From assembly GCF_022458985.1 (NCBI RefSeq), contig NC_061781.1, positions 20,367,001-20,431,000 on the forward strand: a stretch of DNA of 64,000 nt. The letters run 5' to 3'. The position numbers and the translations under genes were made by a program. The notes under the pieces were generated by a model. That model made no database searches. It saw only the letters and a program-made list of their open reading frames with translations, and was not told where the DNA came from. Position 1 is the first letter of the stretch. Each line of letters opens with the position of its first letter. Positions 14,201 to 26,211 of this stretch are shown one piece after another. The DNA is from Mugil cephalus. Lineage: Eukaryota; Chordata; Actinopteri; Mugiliformes; Mugilidae.

Positions 14201-14828
14201 TTCACATGGAACCTACTCTCTTTTTAAAGACTTAGACAATGATATTATAGTTCAATATACTCTTGTGGGCAATCTGCTTATATGTGTGAATGTTAATGGT
14301 AAGCGAAGGTTAATGATGTGGTTATTTTTAAATGGGTACAAGTGAAAAACAGCTTATCGTGGACATGCACAACTAAGGGTAATCGTCTATTCTAGTTTGA
14401 TCTATTATAATTGTGAGAGTGCTTCATAATAACTAGCTGTTCGTTCCACCATGGGATTTGAATCATTAACAGTGGTGGTCTCTTTTGCACCAACGGTCGT
14501 CATGGCCAGATCCAATCAGTAGGGGGGAGTGTTGTGATATAGATGTTCATTCATGAAGTCAAACCACTTCAATGGGATTCATTCAATAAAGCTTTGATAA
14601 TGTACTACTTTGTTATAAGGTATTAATACCACTGTGTGTAGTCTACTTACCTCAATATAGTTTAATATTATATATAAGCATATGTAGTTTGTTTGTTTTT
14701 ATTGGGGATTTACATTTTTTTTATTTGTATGCCCATTTTTTTTCAGCGTGCTGTCTGTGGTTGCCATAAACTGTGCGTGCGCTAAGTGCGTTAGTCCAAG
14801 TTGCTCTGATGTACGTTTCCAAGTAACT

Positions 14829-14842
14829 GTTGCCAAGGCAGT
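14829..14842. promoter_or_regulatory. X-box-like site (RFX type), distal
   Basis: GTTGCC AA GGCAGT: the first half matches the RFX half-site GTNRCC exactly and the second half matches RGYAAC at four of six positions. It lies about 0.7 kb upstream of the cfap97d2 start codon. RFX factors drive ciliary genes through such sites. On its own the match is weak; it gains weight from the second site at 15235. Confidence 0.35.
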
Positions 14843-15234
14843 TAATGGCAGCTCACAGAAAGGAAACTTTAGTAGCACACCCCTGACCTCATTGTTCGAT
14901 TATGTAATTTTCTTTCTATTAAATACACAAATTTGCATTCGGTTACATCATTTCACCGCCGCTCTGTGTGAGAGCTCCGTTAAACTTTAACAGAAAGTCT
15001 GGTTAGGGTTTAAACGAGTGTCACGAACACATTCAGAAAGCTCTGTTTAGCTCACTTATAGCTCTGAACCGCGTGAAACGGCGTCTTCACACAGCAGCTC
15101 ATTTTACAGTCAGCCGCTCCGCAGCCTCCTCGCTAATTAGCCTATCTCCGTGCCTGTGTGTGTTCCCCCTGTGTGGAACTTGCTAAACAAGCACATCGTT
15201 TGAAACCATTCATTCACCTCCGCTCTCTCAAGCC

Positions 15235-15248
15235 ACTGCCATGGCAAC
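15235..15248. promoter_or_regulatory. X-box-like site (RFX type) upstream of cfap97d2
   Basis: ACTGCC AT GGCAAC: the right half matches RGYAAC exactly and the left half matches four of six positions of GTNRCC, with a 2-nt spacer as in the palindromic X-box. It is about 300 bp upstream of the cfap97d2 start codon in a relatively GC-rich stretch (about 15050-15400) that looks like the promoter region. The axonemal role of CFAP97-domain proteins fits RFX control. Confidence 0.5.
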
Positions 15249-15551
15249 CATGTATGACTGGCAGAAAACAGACGGCAGTTTCTGAGCTCTGTAGTCAACC
15301 AGTGCTGTTGAATACACTCAGAGCATGAACGCACACTTGGGCAGGTGAAGAGTTGTGATACTGAGACACCAGGACAGCCGCAGACGGCGGGGTGAGTCAG
15401 AGTAGGCCTGCAGCATTGAGTTATCAACCATATTGTTTGCTCCCATGTGATTAATTCTCAACACTTTCTACAATTGTGTTTCTTTTTTTTTTTGATTTGA
15501 GAGGCTTCAACTTTTGCAGCTTTGTTTCGTGTTTGTCTTTACAGATTCAGG

Positions 15552-16929
15552 ATGAAAAATCTGGCTTATCAACCGGTGTTTCCCATCGGGAACAAACACC
15601 TACAGCCGAAATGGGACAAGGCTTCATATGATTTACACAGAAGAAAGGTTTGTTGAATCGGGCTCTGTCAACCTTATTTCTCCCTTATTATCCCAGAGTC
15701 TTGACCTCAGGCTTTTATTCAAGTCACGAATAAATCATCACATCTTTTTTTTTCATCCCAGTCTGTACTCATTTGTATTATCACATTCACTGCCTTAGAC
15801 AAAGCTGTGTTGTTGTTTTTTCCCCCAAGGTGAAGTCTGCTAAAGCAACAATAAACATGGCTCCACCGAAGACATACAGTCACCTGACTCTCAATCTGAA
15901 GAAACAAAAGGTTGTTCTTTGAATGAAAAAAAAGAAACCACAACAAATCAGATATTAATTCTGCCATAATTATATTTTTCACTTCTGTTATTAAGCCTGA
16001 TGTGATTAAATGCGTGCAAAATTTTGAAAAAAAACTATAATAATCATATATTTTTGGCACTAAGCTTGAAGAGGAGTGGAAAATGAAGATTCAGAGGGAA
16101 AACCACATGCTGAGCGAGAAGATATCTCACATTATGAGGACAACTGGAGGAGTTGAAAGCAGGAATTACTACGACAGAAAAAGGTCAGTTGAACTTTGTA
16201 ATACCGTAAGAAATAACACATTTAAAGTCAGGCAACAGGTCATGTTTCTAAGAAATAAGATGTCCTTTGAAAGTAAAGACTCGGCCTTTCTTTCTCTTCA
16301 ATGTAGCCTTGCCAACGAGAAGCGACAGCTGGAGTTGCTCCGCATTACCAAGGAGAATCAAATGATCCTGTTTCGCCTGAGCCGGTGCAGGCCACATTAT
16401 AATGTGTGGGCCTGGCATGAGGACTGGCTCAAAACTCTTAAGATGATGGACAGCATTGCACGCATCCCACGTAGAAGAGCGAATCTACAGAAGGTTATTG
16501 TTTGCTTTAAGATAATATTTCAGTGCCCACGTTATGCTCCACATACCTTCATGAAAGATTATAATACTGATAGTATAACAATGTAAATGCTTAATGTGTT
16601 GATACCAGGGACAAGAAAACCCCTGCAAGAAAAGCAGTGACTGTAATAAAGAAAAAAAGATGAGCACTAATGCAACCACACACGCCCCTGCAAGCAACAA
16701 GTCAAATGATAAAGGAGATTCTGAAGAAAAGAAGAGAGAAACCAACGGGAATGAGGATGCAGGAATGGAGAAGGTTACAAAACATGACCTTAATCCAGAT
16801 GTGGTTGAGAAATCCATTGATCTGGATACAGATGAGAATCCTGATCCTGCTGCAAAGTCCTCCACTCCCAGCACCACTCACACACCGACAACACACAAAC
16901 AGGAAACAACAAGTACAGAAGAAGTATGA
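15552..16929 (+). CDS. cfap97d2: CFAP97 domain-containing protein (CFAP97D2-like)
   Basis: Five coding exons with GT-AG introns: 15552-15647, 15830-15910, 16065-16183, 16307-16493 and 16609-16929, all phases consistent, giving 267 aa. The CFAP97/Hemingway-type domain fills the first ~150 residues, with the family's PVFPIGNKHLQPKWD near the start, a KATINM element, a basic helical EEEWKMKIQRENHMLSEKI stretch, the SLANEKR..ELLRITKENQ block and the WHEDWLKTLKMMDSI block. The last ~100 residues, encoded by exon 5, are acidic, Ser/Thr-rich and low-complexity. Family members associate with motile cilia and sperm flagella. I chose cfap97d2 over cfap97d1 because human CFAP97D2 sits beside CDC16 in 13q34; the domain alone would not separate them. 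The ATG opens the conserved domain directly. X-box-like sites lie upstream and a poly(A) signal is at 17156-17161. Confidence 0.85.
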
Positions 16930-17369
16930 TTTTTTTGTGGTTGTTTGTTTTGTTTTGCAAACCTTCTGCACCACATGAGTCTCAACCACATATGGATCTT
17001 TATACAACGATAGTTATGTTTTGTATTGACACACAGTGGTACTTAGCATAGATTGTGTACCAAGGTAGTTTTTCAAACACAACGGTTTAAAATTCAATGA
17101 ATAATGTGTGATAACTTTTTCTGTGACCTGTTTTTTTTTATATATATAATAATGAAATAAATACATTGAATAAATTAAGTGATCAAATATATGTGTGTAT
17201 TTCTTTTGTATGTATAGTTTTAATATTAATTTTATATTAATTAATATTTCTATTTTTTTTCAGCTAGACATAATATATGAAAACTTAAAAAGGCCCTTTC
17301 CAAAAAATGCAACTACACTAAAATTTAGACAAGATGTAGCTTCTTCAGTTCAGATTTATCTTTGCTTTT

Positions 17370-17755
17370 TGTGGTTGGTGTGGGAGGCTCAGAATTCTGC
17401 AGCTTTGTTTTGTGTTTGTTTTTAAAGATGGATGAAGGATGGAAAATCTGGCTTATCAACCAGTGTTTCCCATCGGGAACAAACACCTGCAGCCGAAATG
17501 GGACAAAGGTTTGGAGAATCAGGCTTTATCAACTTTATTTCTCATTTATTATCCCAGATTCTTAAATTCTTGAACTCAGGCTTTTATTTAGTCACAAATA
17601 AATCATCAAATATTTTTTCCATCCCAGCCTGTGCAAATTTGTATTATCACATTCACTGCCCTAGGCAAAGCTCTGTTTTTTGTTTGTTTTTTTTTGTTTT
17701 TTTGCTTAAGCCAAAGTCTGATAAAGCGACAATAAACATTTCAAAAAGTGAACAA
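17370..17755 (+). pseudogene. tandem partial duplicate of cfap97d2 exons 1-2
   Basis: This segment repeats the cfap97d2 sequence around 15480-15870, including intron 1, about 1.89 kb downstream of the original. A start codon at 17439 opens MENLAYQPVFPIGNKHLQPK, nearly the parental N-terminus. About 26 bases covering the end of parental exon 1 are missing. The exon 2 counterpart (near 17711) keeps only the first third of its similarity, ending after ...ACAATAAACAT. Because intron sequence is shared, this is a DNA-level duplication, not a retrocopy. No downstream exons 3-5 follow, so it cannot encode the domain. It could act as an alternative terminal or read-through exon, but I see no evidence for that. 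Confidence 0.85.
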
Positions 17756-18070
17756 GTTCAGTTGCGATTTTTTTCTTCTTCTTTTTTTTTTTTTTTTTTT
17801 TAATAAATGAAAACGCTTATTTAATATACCATAACCGGGATGACTGAGAACCTCCATAGATTTCAAACGGCCATTGTTACTGCGGAACCTTCGACCGGGC
17901 CTTGTTTTTGTACGGAACTATTTAGCGGAACACCCGTTGCAGAAAGAAGCCGCGGATTTGATTTTACGCTGCTACCAAGCTAGCAACTAATGTTTAGTGT
18001 ACAGCTTGCTTCGTCGCTAAGAATGACACACTTCTGAAAGTTAAAAGCGGAACTTTTTAAAAAATTAAAA

Positions 18071-21000
18071 ATGAACCTTGACCGACTTAGAAAGCGGGTA
18101 CGGCTGTACATAGACCAGGTAAGATTAGCGGTTCCTTTTTGAGTTTCTGTGTTGCTAACTAATGCTAGCTTGTCACTACACCTAGCGTCAACGAGAAACA
18201 GACCTCCCTAGTTTTGCTGCATGGCTAACTAACCGAGAACCAAGAGAGATATATGCGTTTCAGTGACGTTTGTTTTGCATTTGTGTGTTTGTTTACAGCA
18301 ACAGTATCAAAGTGCTCTGTTTTGGGCCGACAAGATAGCTTCACTTTCTCATGGTGAGTAGATTAGCAGGTTATTTTTAAGTTGTGTCCGTTTGTGTGTT
18401 TTACCGATTCTTTGTGTTTCGTTTCTGCTCTGTGTTTTTTTATGGACTATTACAACTATAAAGGAACTTTTAGTGGTGGCGGTCATGACAGTAGCTTCGC
18501 AAGTGCAGTAATATTGGGAAACCTGTCAATGTGATCAGTTTCCTAACGTCAGAAATTGACGAGTCTGTGTCTTTGTTTGACACACAGAGGATCCCCAGGA
18601 TATCTACTGGCTAGCTCAGTGCCTTTACCTCACCTCACAGTACCACAGAGCCTCCCATGCCCTCCGTTCACGAAAACTTGACAAGGTGAGTCGTGTGGCA
18701 GTTGTCCAGGCCAGCGAGGCATTGTACTGGGACGTGAGGGATTAACATTTGAGCTGATTATGCTGATCAGTTAAAGTTAAATAATAAATCAGTCTGCAGT
18801 CTCAAACTTTTGTTTTCTTTCTCACAGTTGTACGGCGCTTGTCAGTATCTCGCTGCTAGGTGCCATGTAAGTATCTCAGCATCTCTGAAGTCTTTTCTAC
18901 TTGTGTGTGGTTTGCAGGTTACAAGCATTTCTTTTCTGTTTTCTCTAGTATGCTGCCAAAGAGTTCCAGCAGGCCTTGGATATCCTGGATGCAGAGGAGC
19001 CCGCTACAAAGAAGTTGCTGGACAGGACTGGGAAGGAGGACGGCGGGACGCCAGAGTCAGCCAAGGATTGGGACATGTCCCCAGCCTCAGTAAGTCTGGA
19101 CTAGCTTTACAATATGTAGATATTGTTAATGTATCATATCAACTTTGGGATTTCTAAATCCTCATATGTAGTCCTTATAAGTCCGTTCTTTTTTTAGAAG
19201 TCTTGAAACCAGCATCAGCCATGTTTTCTTTGATGAAATTGTCATAACCTATTATTTCAGTGTTGATTGGAATAGAATAATTAAGCCCTGCGTGCTACAA
19301 AAAGATAATTGCCAAGTACAAATCTCTTTAAAGTCTTTTCATAGTTACAGCTGTATGTTTTTTTTTTAATACTTGTATCCTATCCTAACTAGATTTTACC
19401 CTCAACGGGTACTGGTTGTTTTTTTATTTTCTTACACTTTTTCTTCCCCTTGTCCTAACAAAGATGTAGATATGAAGTAAAACATAGTAATAACAGGAAG
19501 CAGGCAATTTAAATCCAGTCTTGTTAATGTTGTGATAGACGGGGTATTAACGCTACATAAACCTTCACATTTCTTTTTGTTATTCTCCCTGAAATATTTT
19601 AGATCAATAGCTCTATCTGCCTCCTGCGGGGTAAAATCTATGATGCCATGGACAACAGACCACTCGCCACCTCCAGCTACAAAGAGGCCTTGAAACTGGA
19701 CGTGTACTGCTTTGAAGCCTTCGACCTTTTAACGTCCCACCACATGTTGACTGCGCAGGAAGGTGAGGTCAATCTTTTGTCAGTGGTGCTATCTAATCTT
19801 TTATTTTTTTCTGCAGATATGTGCCATTTATTATCATTTTTGTAATGTGCACGGCAGCTGTAGGTCTGTATAAAACATGTTATCCATCCTTCAATAGAGA
19901 AAGACTTCCTGGACTCGCTTCCCCTGAGTCAACAGTGCACTGAGGAAGAGGAGGAGCTGTTACACTTCCTTTTTGAGAACAAATTAAAGAAGGTAGGGGC
20001 CTCGTCTAGCGTCATTCCCCCCAAAGGCGCAAATAGCTATTAGCTATTTTCCAGTCTGCTCACATTTAAACGTCTTCCCCCCCTCTGCAGTATAACAAGC
20101 CCAGTGATTTGGTGGTGCCAGAGATGGTGAATGGTCTTCAGGACAACTTGGATGTAGTGGTGTCTCTTGCTGAGAGACATTATTATAATTGTGATTTCAA
20201 GATGTGCTACAAACTCACATCAATGTAAGTGTCTGTCTGTCTGGTTCATCTTAGTTTGTTGTTGTTTTTTTTAATTGTGTTGAAATGATAAACTAAAAGA
20301 TGTAGATAACAGTGGTGCTGCAACTTCCAAAATAAGTGTAGACTTACACTTAGACTTATTATGTATAAAATGCACGTGATGGCCGAGGTTTTCCAACTAT
20401 ACACTTATAGCTAAAGTTGCATATATTTAACGTATTTTCTGGACTATAAGCCGCTACTTTTTCCCACGCTTTCAATCATTGCGGCTTATGCAAAGATGTG
20501 GCTTTTCTGTGGATTTTTTTTTTTTTTTTTCTGTGGTATGTGATGAAGCTCGTCTGAGGCTCGTCTGAGGTAACTCTGACACTGAAGAAGATGACTTCAG
20601 TGGTTTCAGTGCGCAGAGGGAGGATGAATAAACCAATCAATAACTTTTCTGTTTTGTTTGATCAGCACTTTTATGTTAGAGGCACCGTTCGGAAACTGAT
20701 TCGTTCAGTTATGTTCAGTTAAACTAATCAGTTCAGTAGATACCAGCGGCTTATTGCCCGGTGTGGCTTATATATGTATATTTCCGTTTTTTTTTTTTTT
20801 TTCTTAAACTTTGTGGGTGTGGCTTATATTGAGGTGCGCTCTATGGTCTGGAAAATACAGTATATGTATTAAATCATCATCAAAAAAACAAAATGATTGG
20901 GGAATTATAGAACTATCTAGATTTATATTACGCTTCATTGTCATCTAAGTGTGTTTAAGTTGTTGTTCGTATTTCAGGGTGATGGTGAAAGACCCTTTCC

Positions 21001-24000
21001 ACGCCAACTGTTTACCAGTCCACATAGGAACGTTGGTGGAGCTTGGAAAAGCAAATGGTAAAATATATCTACACACTTTAAATTCAGTTATACCAAATAT
21101 TTAGTTTTAACCGCTTCTGCTGCTTTTCAGCTTTAAGTTTAATTATTTTTTTGTCTCCTCTGCAGAGTTGTTTTACCTCTCACACAAACTTGTAGACTTG
21201 TATCCCAACAACCCAGTAAGTGTTACATATTTTTATGGCATAGCTTTTCCTTTTAAATAAATTTTGATAATCAAATGAAAACTTTTTTTCCAGGTGTCCT
21301 GGTTCGCCGTTGGGTGCTACTATCTCATGGTCGGCCATAAAAACGAACACGCTCGCCGGTACCTCAGGTGCGTAAGAAGTATATTCTGTTCCATACCACG
21401 TTATTGGCAGGTTGACTTGGATCCTTTTCACATATATTGTTTGTTTTAAATCTCTTCTAGCAAAGCCACCACCCTGGAGAGGACTTACGGCCCTGCGTGG
21501 ATTGCCTACGGTCATTCATTTGCAGTGGAGAGTGAGCACGACCAAGCCATGGCTGCCTACTTCACCGCTGCCCAGCTGATGAAAGGGTGCGTCAATAACG
21601 GGTGCAAATAAATGTACAGGCAAATAAATCGAGCTGTACTAAGTAAGGCAGGGGTGTCAAACATAAGACCCCGGGGGCCAAAACTGGCCTGCCAGAGGTT
21701 CCAATCTGGCCCGTGGGATGAATTTGCAAAAATTACACTGAAGATAACAGCTGAAAATATTCAATAAAATAAGAAATTGCACTTGCACCTTACACTTCAT
21801 AAGAAATTTACAGTTGTTCATTACACGTACTTGTACTTCTTTACATTAAAGTAAATGGAAACATTAGGAGTTGTCATTATTTACAAGTTAATAAGCTATT
21901 GTGTTACTGGTCTGGCCCCTGAGAGATTGAAGTGTGTCAGTGTGGCCCCTTAACTAAAATGAGTTTGACGCCCTTGAAGTCAGGGATTAAGCTGTAGCTC
22001 AAGTTACAGTAACAAATATTCTGCAGCTGAGTTGGATCAGTGAAGAGAGTAAATTAAAAACATAAAAAACTGAAGATAAGAAACAGCGTTTTAACAGAGT
22101 TTCTTAGGTTTAGAATAAAAAGTTTAACTGTCATTTCGAGGTGTAGCTTTGATCTTGACGTCTCTTTCCTGTCAGCTGTCACTTACCCATGCTCTACATC
22201 GGCCTGGAGTATGGCCTGACCAACAACTCCAAGCTGGCAGAACGTTTCTTCAGCCAAGCTCTCAGCATCGCTCCGGAGGACCCGTTTGTCATCCATGAGG
22301 TGGCAGTGGTCGCTTTTCAAAACGGAGAGTGAGTATCTAGCCCCATCCCCTCCATAACAATCACTCCTCTTTTCGGATAAACGTTATCGGCGACATAAAC
22401 TGATGTCTGATCGCTGAATGACTGAAGGGAGGAGCAGCTAATTTATTTAGATTTACATGTGCATAGTTTGAGATATGTGAATAATGGCAGCATTTGTCTG
22501 AGTAAATGCTACGCAACTGTTTGCAAAATGTGTTTTTATGCAATCTAGGGATTGATTCAGGGAAGATAAAGGAAAATATGTACATATGCAAACACGTGCG
22601 TTGTGAAGTTATGACCTGTAATAGTTGTCACATATTGATTGTTCACAGAATACACACCATTAAATTTGATTTATCACTATTTCAGCTGGAAGACAGCAGA
22701 AAAACTGTTCCTTGATGCAATGGAGAAGATCAAAGCCATAGGGAATGAGGTAACAGCTATCAAGTTATTATTATTATTTTGTGTGTGTTATTGTGATGCT
22801 TGCATTGAACACATCTCTGTGAGAATTACTTATTGCTCATGTTTTGCCGTCCATCTTTAAATTCAAGGTTACTGTGGACAAGTGGGAGCCTCTGTTAAAC
22901 AACTTGGGTCACGTGTGTCGAAAACTGAAGTAAGTGTGGGAACGTGTTCACATCGTTCTTCTGCTTCCCTCACTGTTTTCACATAACATTTTGCAAGACA
23001 TTACTTCATGCCTTAATGTCGATGATTCATGTAGACACATTGTTGTGAGAAGTTTAGCTTCAGACAGTAGAAACAAATTGATGAAATTAAACTTTTTTTT
23101 TTGTGCTGTGATCATGGGTGGACATACTGTGCTCCAAATGCCTCATATTTCTAAATAACATTATGAATTTTTATGGACTTTGAGCACATGTAGAACTAAT
23201 AAAGCCTGGAAGCTCATTTTCTCTCGGGTGGATCATTAAAGAGAGAGCCCGCTAATTTATTCAAACCTTTCTTTAACCTGCCTGCAACAAACTATTTTTG
23301 GAAATGTGCTTGCTTGTTCTCACTTTGCATAGGTACAGTCCTTATTTTGCCATTTACTTAATAAATTATGTAAAGCCACCTCTGAATACTTGATAAAGTT
23401 TTGGAATTTTTCTGCAGAAGAAGGATAAAGTCACTCCCTCAGTAACAACAGGAACAAAACCCTTTTGAATGAACTCTTTATAAGATGTATATTGACATTT
23501 TTCTTTACCAAATATCTGCTGAAATTCTTTAATTGAATTCGTGTATAACATTTTTATATATTGTGCTCTTTTGTTTCTGTAGAAAGTACGACCAGGCTCT
23601 GGAGTACCACCGACAGGCGCTGGTGCTGATCCCTCAGCATGCCTCCACCTATTCTGCCATAGGATACGTGCACAGCCTCATGGGTGACTTTGAAAGTGCC
23701 ATCGACTACTTTCATACGGTGAGTTTCAAAGATTCCTTCATCTTTATGGGTTTTGTTCACTGCTGTTTGACGTAAATTGAGAAAGACCGTTCAGAGCGTT
23801 GATGGCAACGGGAATAACCGGGGACATCACAGCATCTTGTTGTGAGATGAGGAAGTCCCCTCCACAGGTTAATTTCCCAGCCAGTCGTCACTTGAGAAAC
23901 AAAAAATAAATAAACAAACACAAAATCACGTTGCTGCTTTTAGTTTGTTTTCGTCGTTTCAGATGAATTTCATGTTGTGTTTTTCTGTGACAGGCACTTG

Positions 24001-25016
24001 GACTGAAAAGGGACGACACGTTCTCTGTGACCATGCTTGGTCACTGCATTGAGATGTATATTGGGGACACAGATGCCTATATAGGTTGGTTTTATCTTAT
24101 TATGAAAAAAATAAATAAATAAATAAAAGTTCAACATTTTTCACAAGAGAGCTAGTTAAAAAAAATACTGACTAGTATTTGTCATCATTTTTGTTCTTGA
24201 TGTTTAATCTTCTTCTAGATGTCCTTTCTGTATTTCAACTAGTGAAACCAGAGTCTGAGACCCAAAAATTTTACTTTCTGAGGGTTTAAGAACTTTTAGA
24301 GAAGGGCTTGTTGGCTCGCTGATCAAATATGCCACTGTCTCCTGCAGCTTTTGTAGAATCCTGCAAATTCAAACGCATTTTTCTTGTAGTTTGTTACCGA
24401 CAATCCTCAAGATAGAGCAACCCAGTATTTCACAACCAGTGGACAGAAGACCCAACCTGAGACTTTCCATGTTTACAGGGAAAAACATTCAGCAATGTTT
24501 AGTTACTCTTTTGATAAGTCAGCATACAAATACGTTTAATCATCCCAGAGAGATGGCCCTTCTTGGGAAACTCATTACACTGACATGGGCACATTGCACC
24601 CTTGGGAATGTTCCTGGATATTAGTTCTTGGTAAATTAAGCGTCCTGGGAGCTTTTTTGGAAAAATCAATTCTGCATTGACTCATTGTTGCGTGACATAA
24701 AAACAGGATTTATGTTTGTTTTTTTCTCGCAGAATAATGTGTTGTCATTTGTTTCCACCAAGGCACAGACATCAACGACAAGGTGCGAGGCAGCTTGAAC
24801 ACTCCGGCCCTGATGAAGATGCTGAACACGTCGGAGTCGGCCGAGCTCCCCGCCACGCCGAGGCCGGAGGGCACCGGCGTCACGTCCCTGGAAACGCCGC
24901 TGTCGAATCAGGACAAGATGATGCTGGAGGCGCCGCTCCGACTGTCGCTGACCCTGGAGTGCGACATGTACGAGAGCGACATGATGTTAGACACCTTGTC
25001 GGACACGAGCACGTGA
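18071..25016 (+). CDS. cdc16: CDC16 / APC6, anaphase-promoting complex TPR subunit
   Basis: Eighteen coding exons encode 619 aa, close to the 620 aa of human CDC16: 18071-18118, 18299-18353, 18588-18685, 18828-18866, 18949-19089, 19603-19762, 19898-19992, 20091-20224, 20978-21057, 21166-21215, 21294-21367, 21461-21586, 22176-22328, 22686-22749, 22868-22929, 23583-23718, 23994-24084 and 24763-25016. Every junction is GT-AG and in phase. The N-terminus (MNLDRLRKRVRLYIDQQQYQ) begins the first TPR-like helices and is the dimer interface in the family. Tandem TPRs fill about residues 260-520, e.g. the repeat around KKYDQALEYHRQALVLIP. The C-tail has SP/TP sites (LPATPRP, LETPLS) as expected for Cdk-regulated APC subunits. 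The APC/C ubiquitylates securin and cyclin B in mitosis. Introns 8 and 12 carry transposons. A poly(A) signal lies at 25527-25532. Confidence 0.97.
20429..20862. mobile_element. MITE in cdc16 intron 8
   Basis: The left end, CGTATTTTCTGGACTATAAG, faces a right end that reverse-complements to CTGTATTTTCCAGACCATAG, giving terminal inverted repeats of about 25-30 bp around roughly 430 bp. The phrase GGCTTAT recurs near both ends, as in a widespread fish repeat. The interior holds AACTCTGACACTGAAGAAGA, which reads NSDTEED, possibly a relic of a transposase C-terminus. No open transposase remains. Confidence 0.7.
21649..21976. mobile_element. hAT-type MITE in cdc16 intron 12
   Basis: It starts CAGGGGTGTCAAACATAA and ends AAAATGAGTTTGACGCCCTTG; the end reverse-complements to CAAGGGCGTCAAACTCATTT, the classic hAT terminal repeat in fish. 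Imperfect 8-bp target-site duplications flank it: AAGTAAGG (21641-21648) and AAGTCAGG (21977-21984). It is non-autonomous, about 328 bp, with no coding frame. Confidence 0.85.
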
Positions 25017-26211
25017 TCTTATCCTGTCGGGAGGTGGAACTGTCTCAGCGACACGTTGTCATAGGTGCACGTATCCAAGCCCAAAGGACGACATTCAACC
25101 CCAAAACTTCAGCAGCTGTCCTCCACCAAAGGTTTCCTGTGGATTCCCCCCTCTTGTGCATTGTATGGTTGTTTCTGTAAGTGGCAAAACATTGTGGATG
25201 CAGTTGTGAACATTATGAGCCTGAGTAAGCGTGGGTGAATTTTTATACAGCGCCCGCTGTATAGCATATTAATTTTACAAGAATGCACTTTAAAAAAAAA
25301 AGGGGAATTAACATGTGTGCCTTGGTTACGGGGGGGTTGAGTATTTGGCTTAGCGTTGGTTTAAGCATTGGGCCTTGGGTTGAGACGCTGGGGACATGTG
25401 ACCCTCTGACACCTGATGGAACAGCAAACACAGCCGCACACCTCACGCCACCGCAAAGACTACAGTCGCTCCGTGCTGCCCATGGCAGGACCGTTCATTT
25501 TGCTTAACCTGTGGATTTTCACTTTGAATAAAGAGCCAGCGAAACACAAACAGGCCTGGTGGAAAAAAAAAAAAAAAACATTTTGGTTATTCTACAATAA
25601 ATTGTTCAGTTATCTTAAAATAATAATAATAAAAATAGCACAGCTGTTTTTTGTGTATAACACAATCCAACTAACACATTTTGTTTTGGAGATTAAAACT
25701 TATTTTTATTCCTCTTTTTTTTCTATTGATAAAGTTGTTCATAATAATTGAGCTAAGTTGCTTTTAACTTAAAACGGGTCTTATTATTGTGACACGCTAT
25801 GTACTCACAAACACGTGTTCTAGTAAACCACTTAAAGACTTGAAGAAACGAGAAGTTGTTCTGCAGCATGGTTTGTGATGCCTCCATATATTTTGAACCT
25901 CAGCGAAAACGATGTTTACACATAAGAGAAGGAGCAACATCAAACCACACAATACTTGAATGAATGATTTACATTCATTATTGCTATTAAAAGCAACTCT
26001 TACATAACATACAGAAAAGGAGAAGGAAAAATAAATGACATCCCATGACTGCGTCCTCTCACATGTCATGCTCCGGTCTATGGGAGGAGTGAGGTAATTG
26101 CGCCTGACGGGAAAAACGCACCTTCTTCTCCATCCTCCTCCTCTGACTCTGTCCATTTATCACCGGCTCCTGTGTCCAATGGAGATCGGCTGTAGTAAAC
26201 TCAGAAAAAAG
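25017..26211. other. cdc16 3' UTR and intergenic spacer
   Basis: Contains the cdc16 3' UTR up to the poly(A) signal AATAAA at 25527-25532, followed by an AT-rich spacer with an A run near 25563-25578. The last ~150 bp (about 26060-26211) would be the promoter and 5' UTR of the next gene. No coding exon is seen; apparent open frames over the 3' UTR lack similarity. Confidence 0.6.

Larger units (their letters stand above)
4117..14820. other. non-coding region upstream of cfap97d2
   Basis: About 10.7 kb with no recognisable coding exon. It contains a small MITE (6201-6425), a perfect hairpin (7512-7544), a Tc1-family end fragment (11257-11290), TA microsatellites near 8080-8099 and 12848-12864, and a poly-T tract near 4988-5010. 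Some stretches, such as 7130-7310, 8480-8610 and 10130-10440, are repeat-free and of mixed composition, as conserved enhancers often are, but conservation cannot be judged from one sequence. Open frames at 13606-13923 and 10607-10855 show no domain. Confidence 0.5.

Noticed and set aside
16083-16586. A single-exon reading of the CFAP97 region
   Set aside because: It runs through the 123-bp intron at 16184-16306; the spliced form restores the conserved RKSLANEKR junction.
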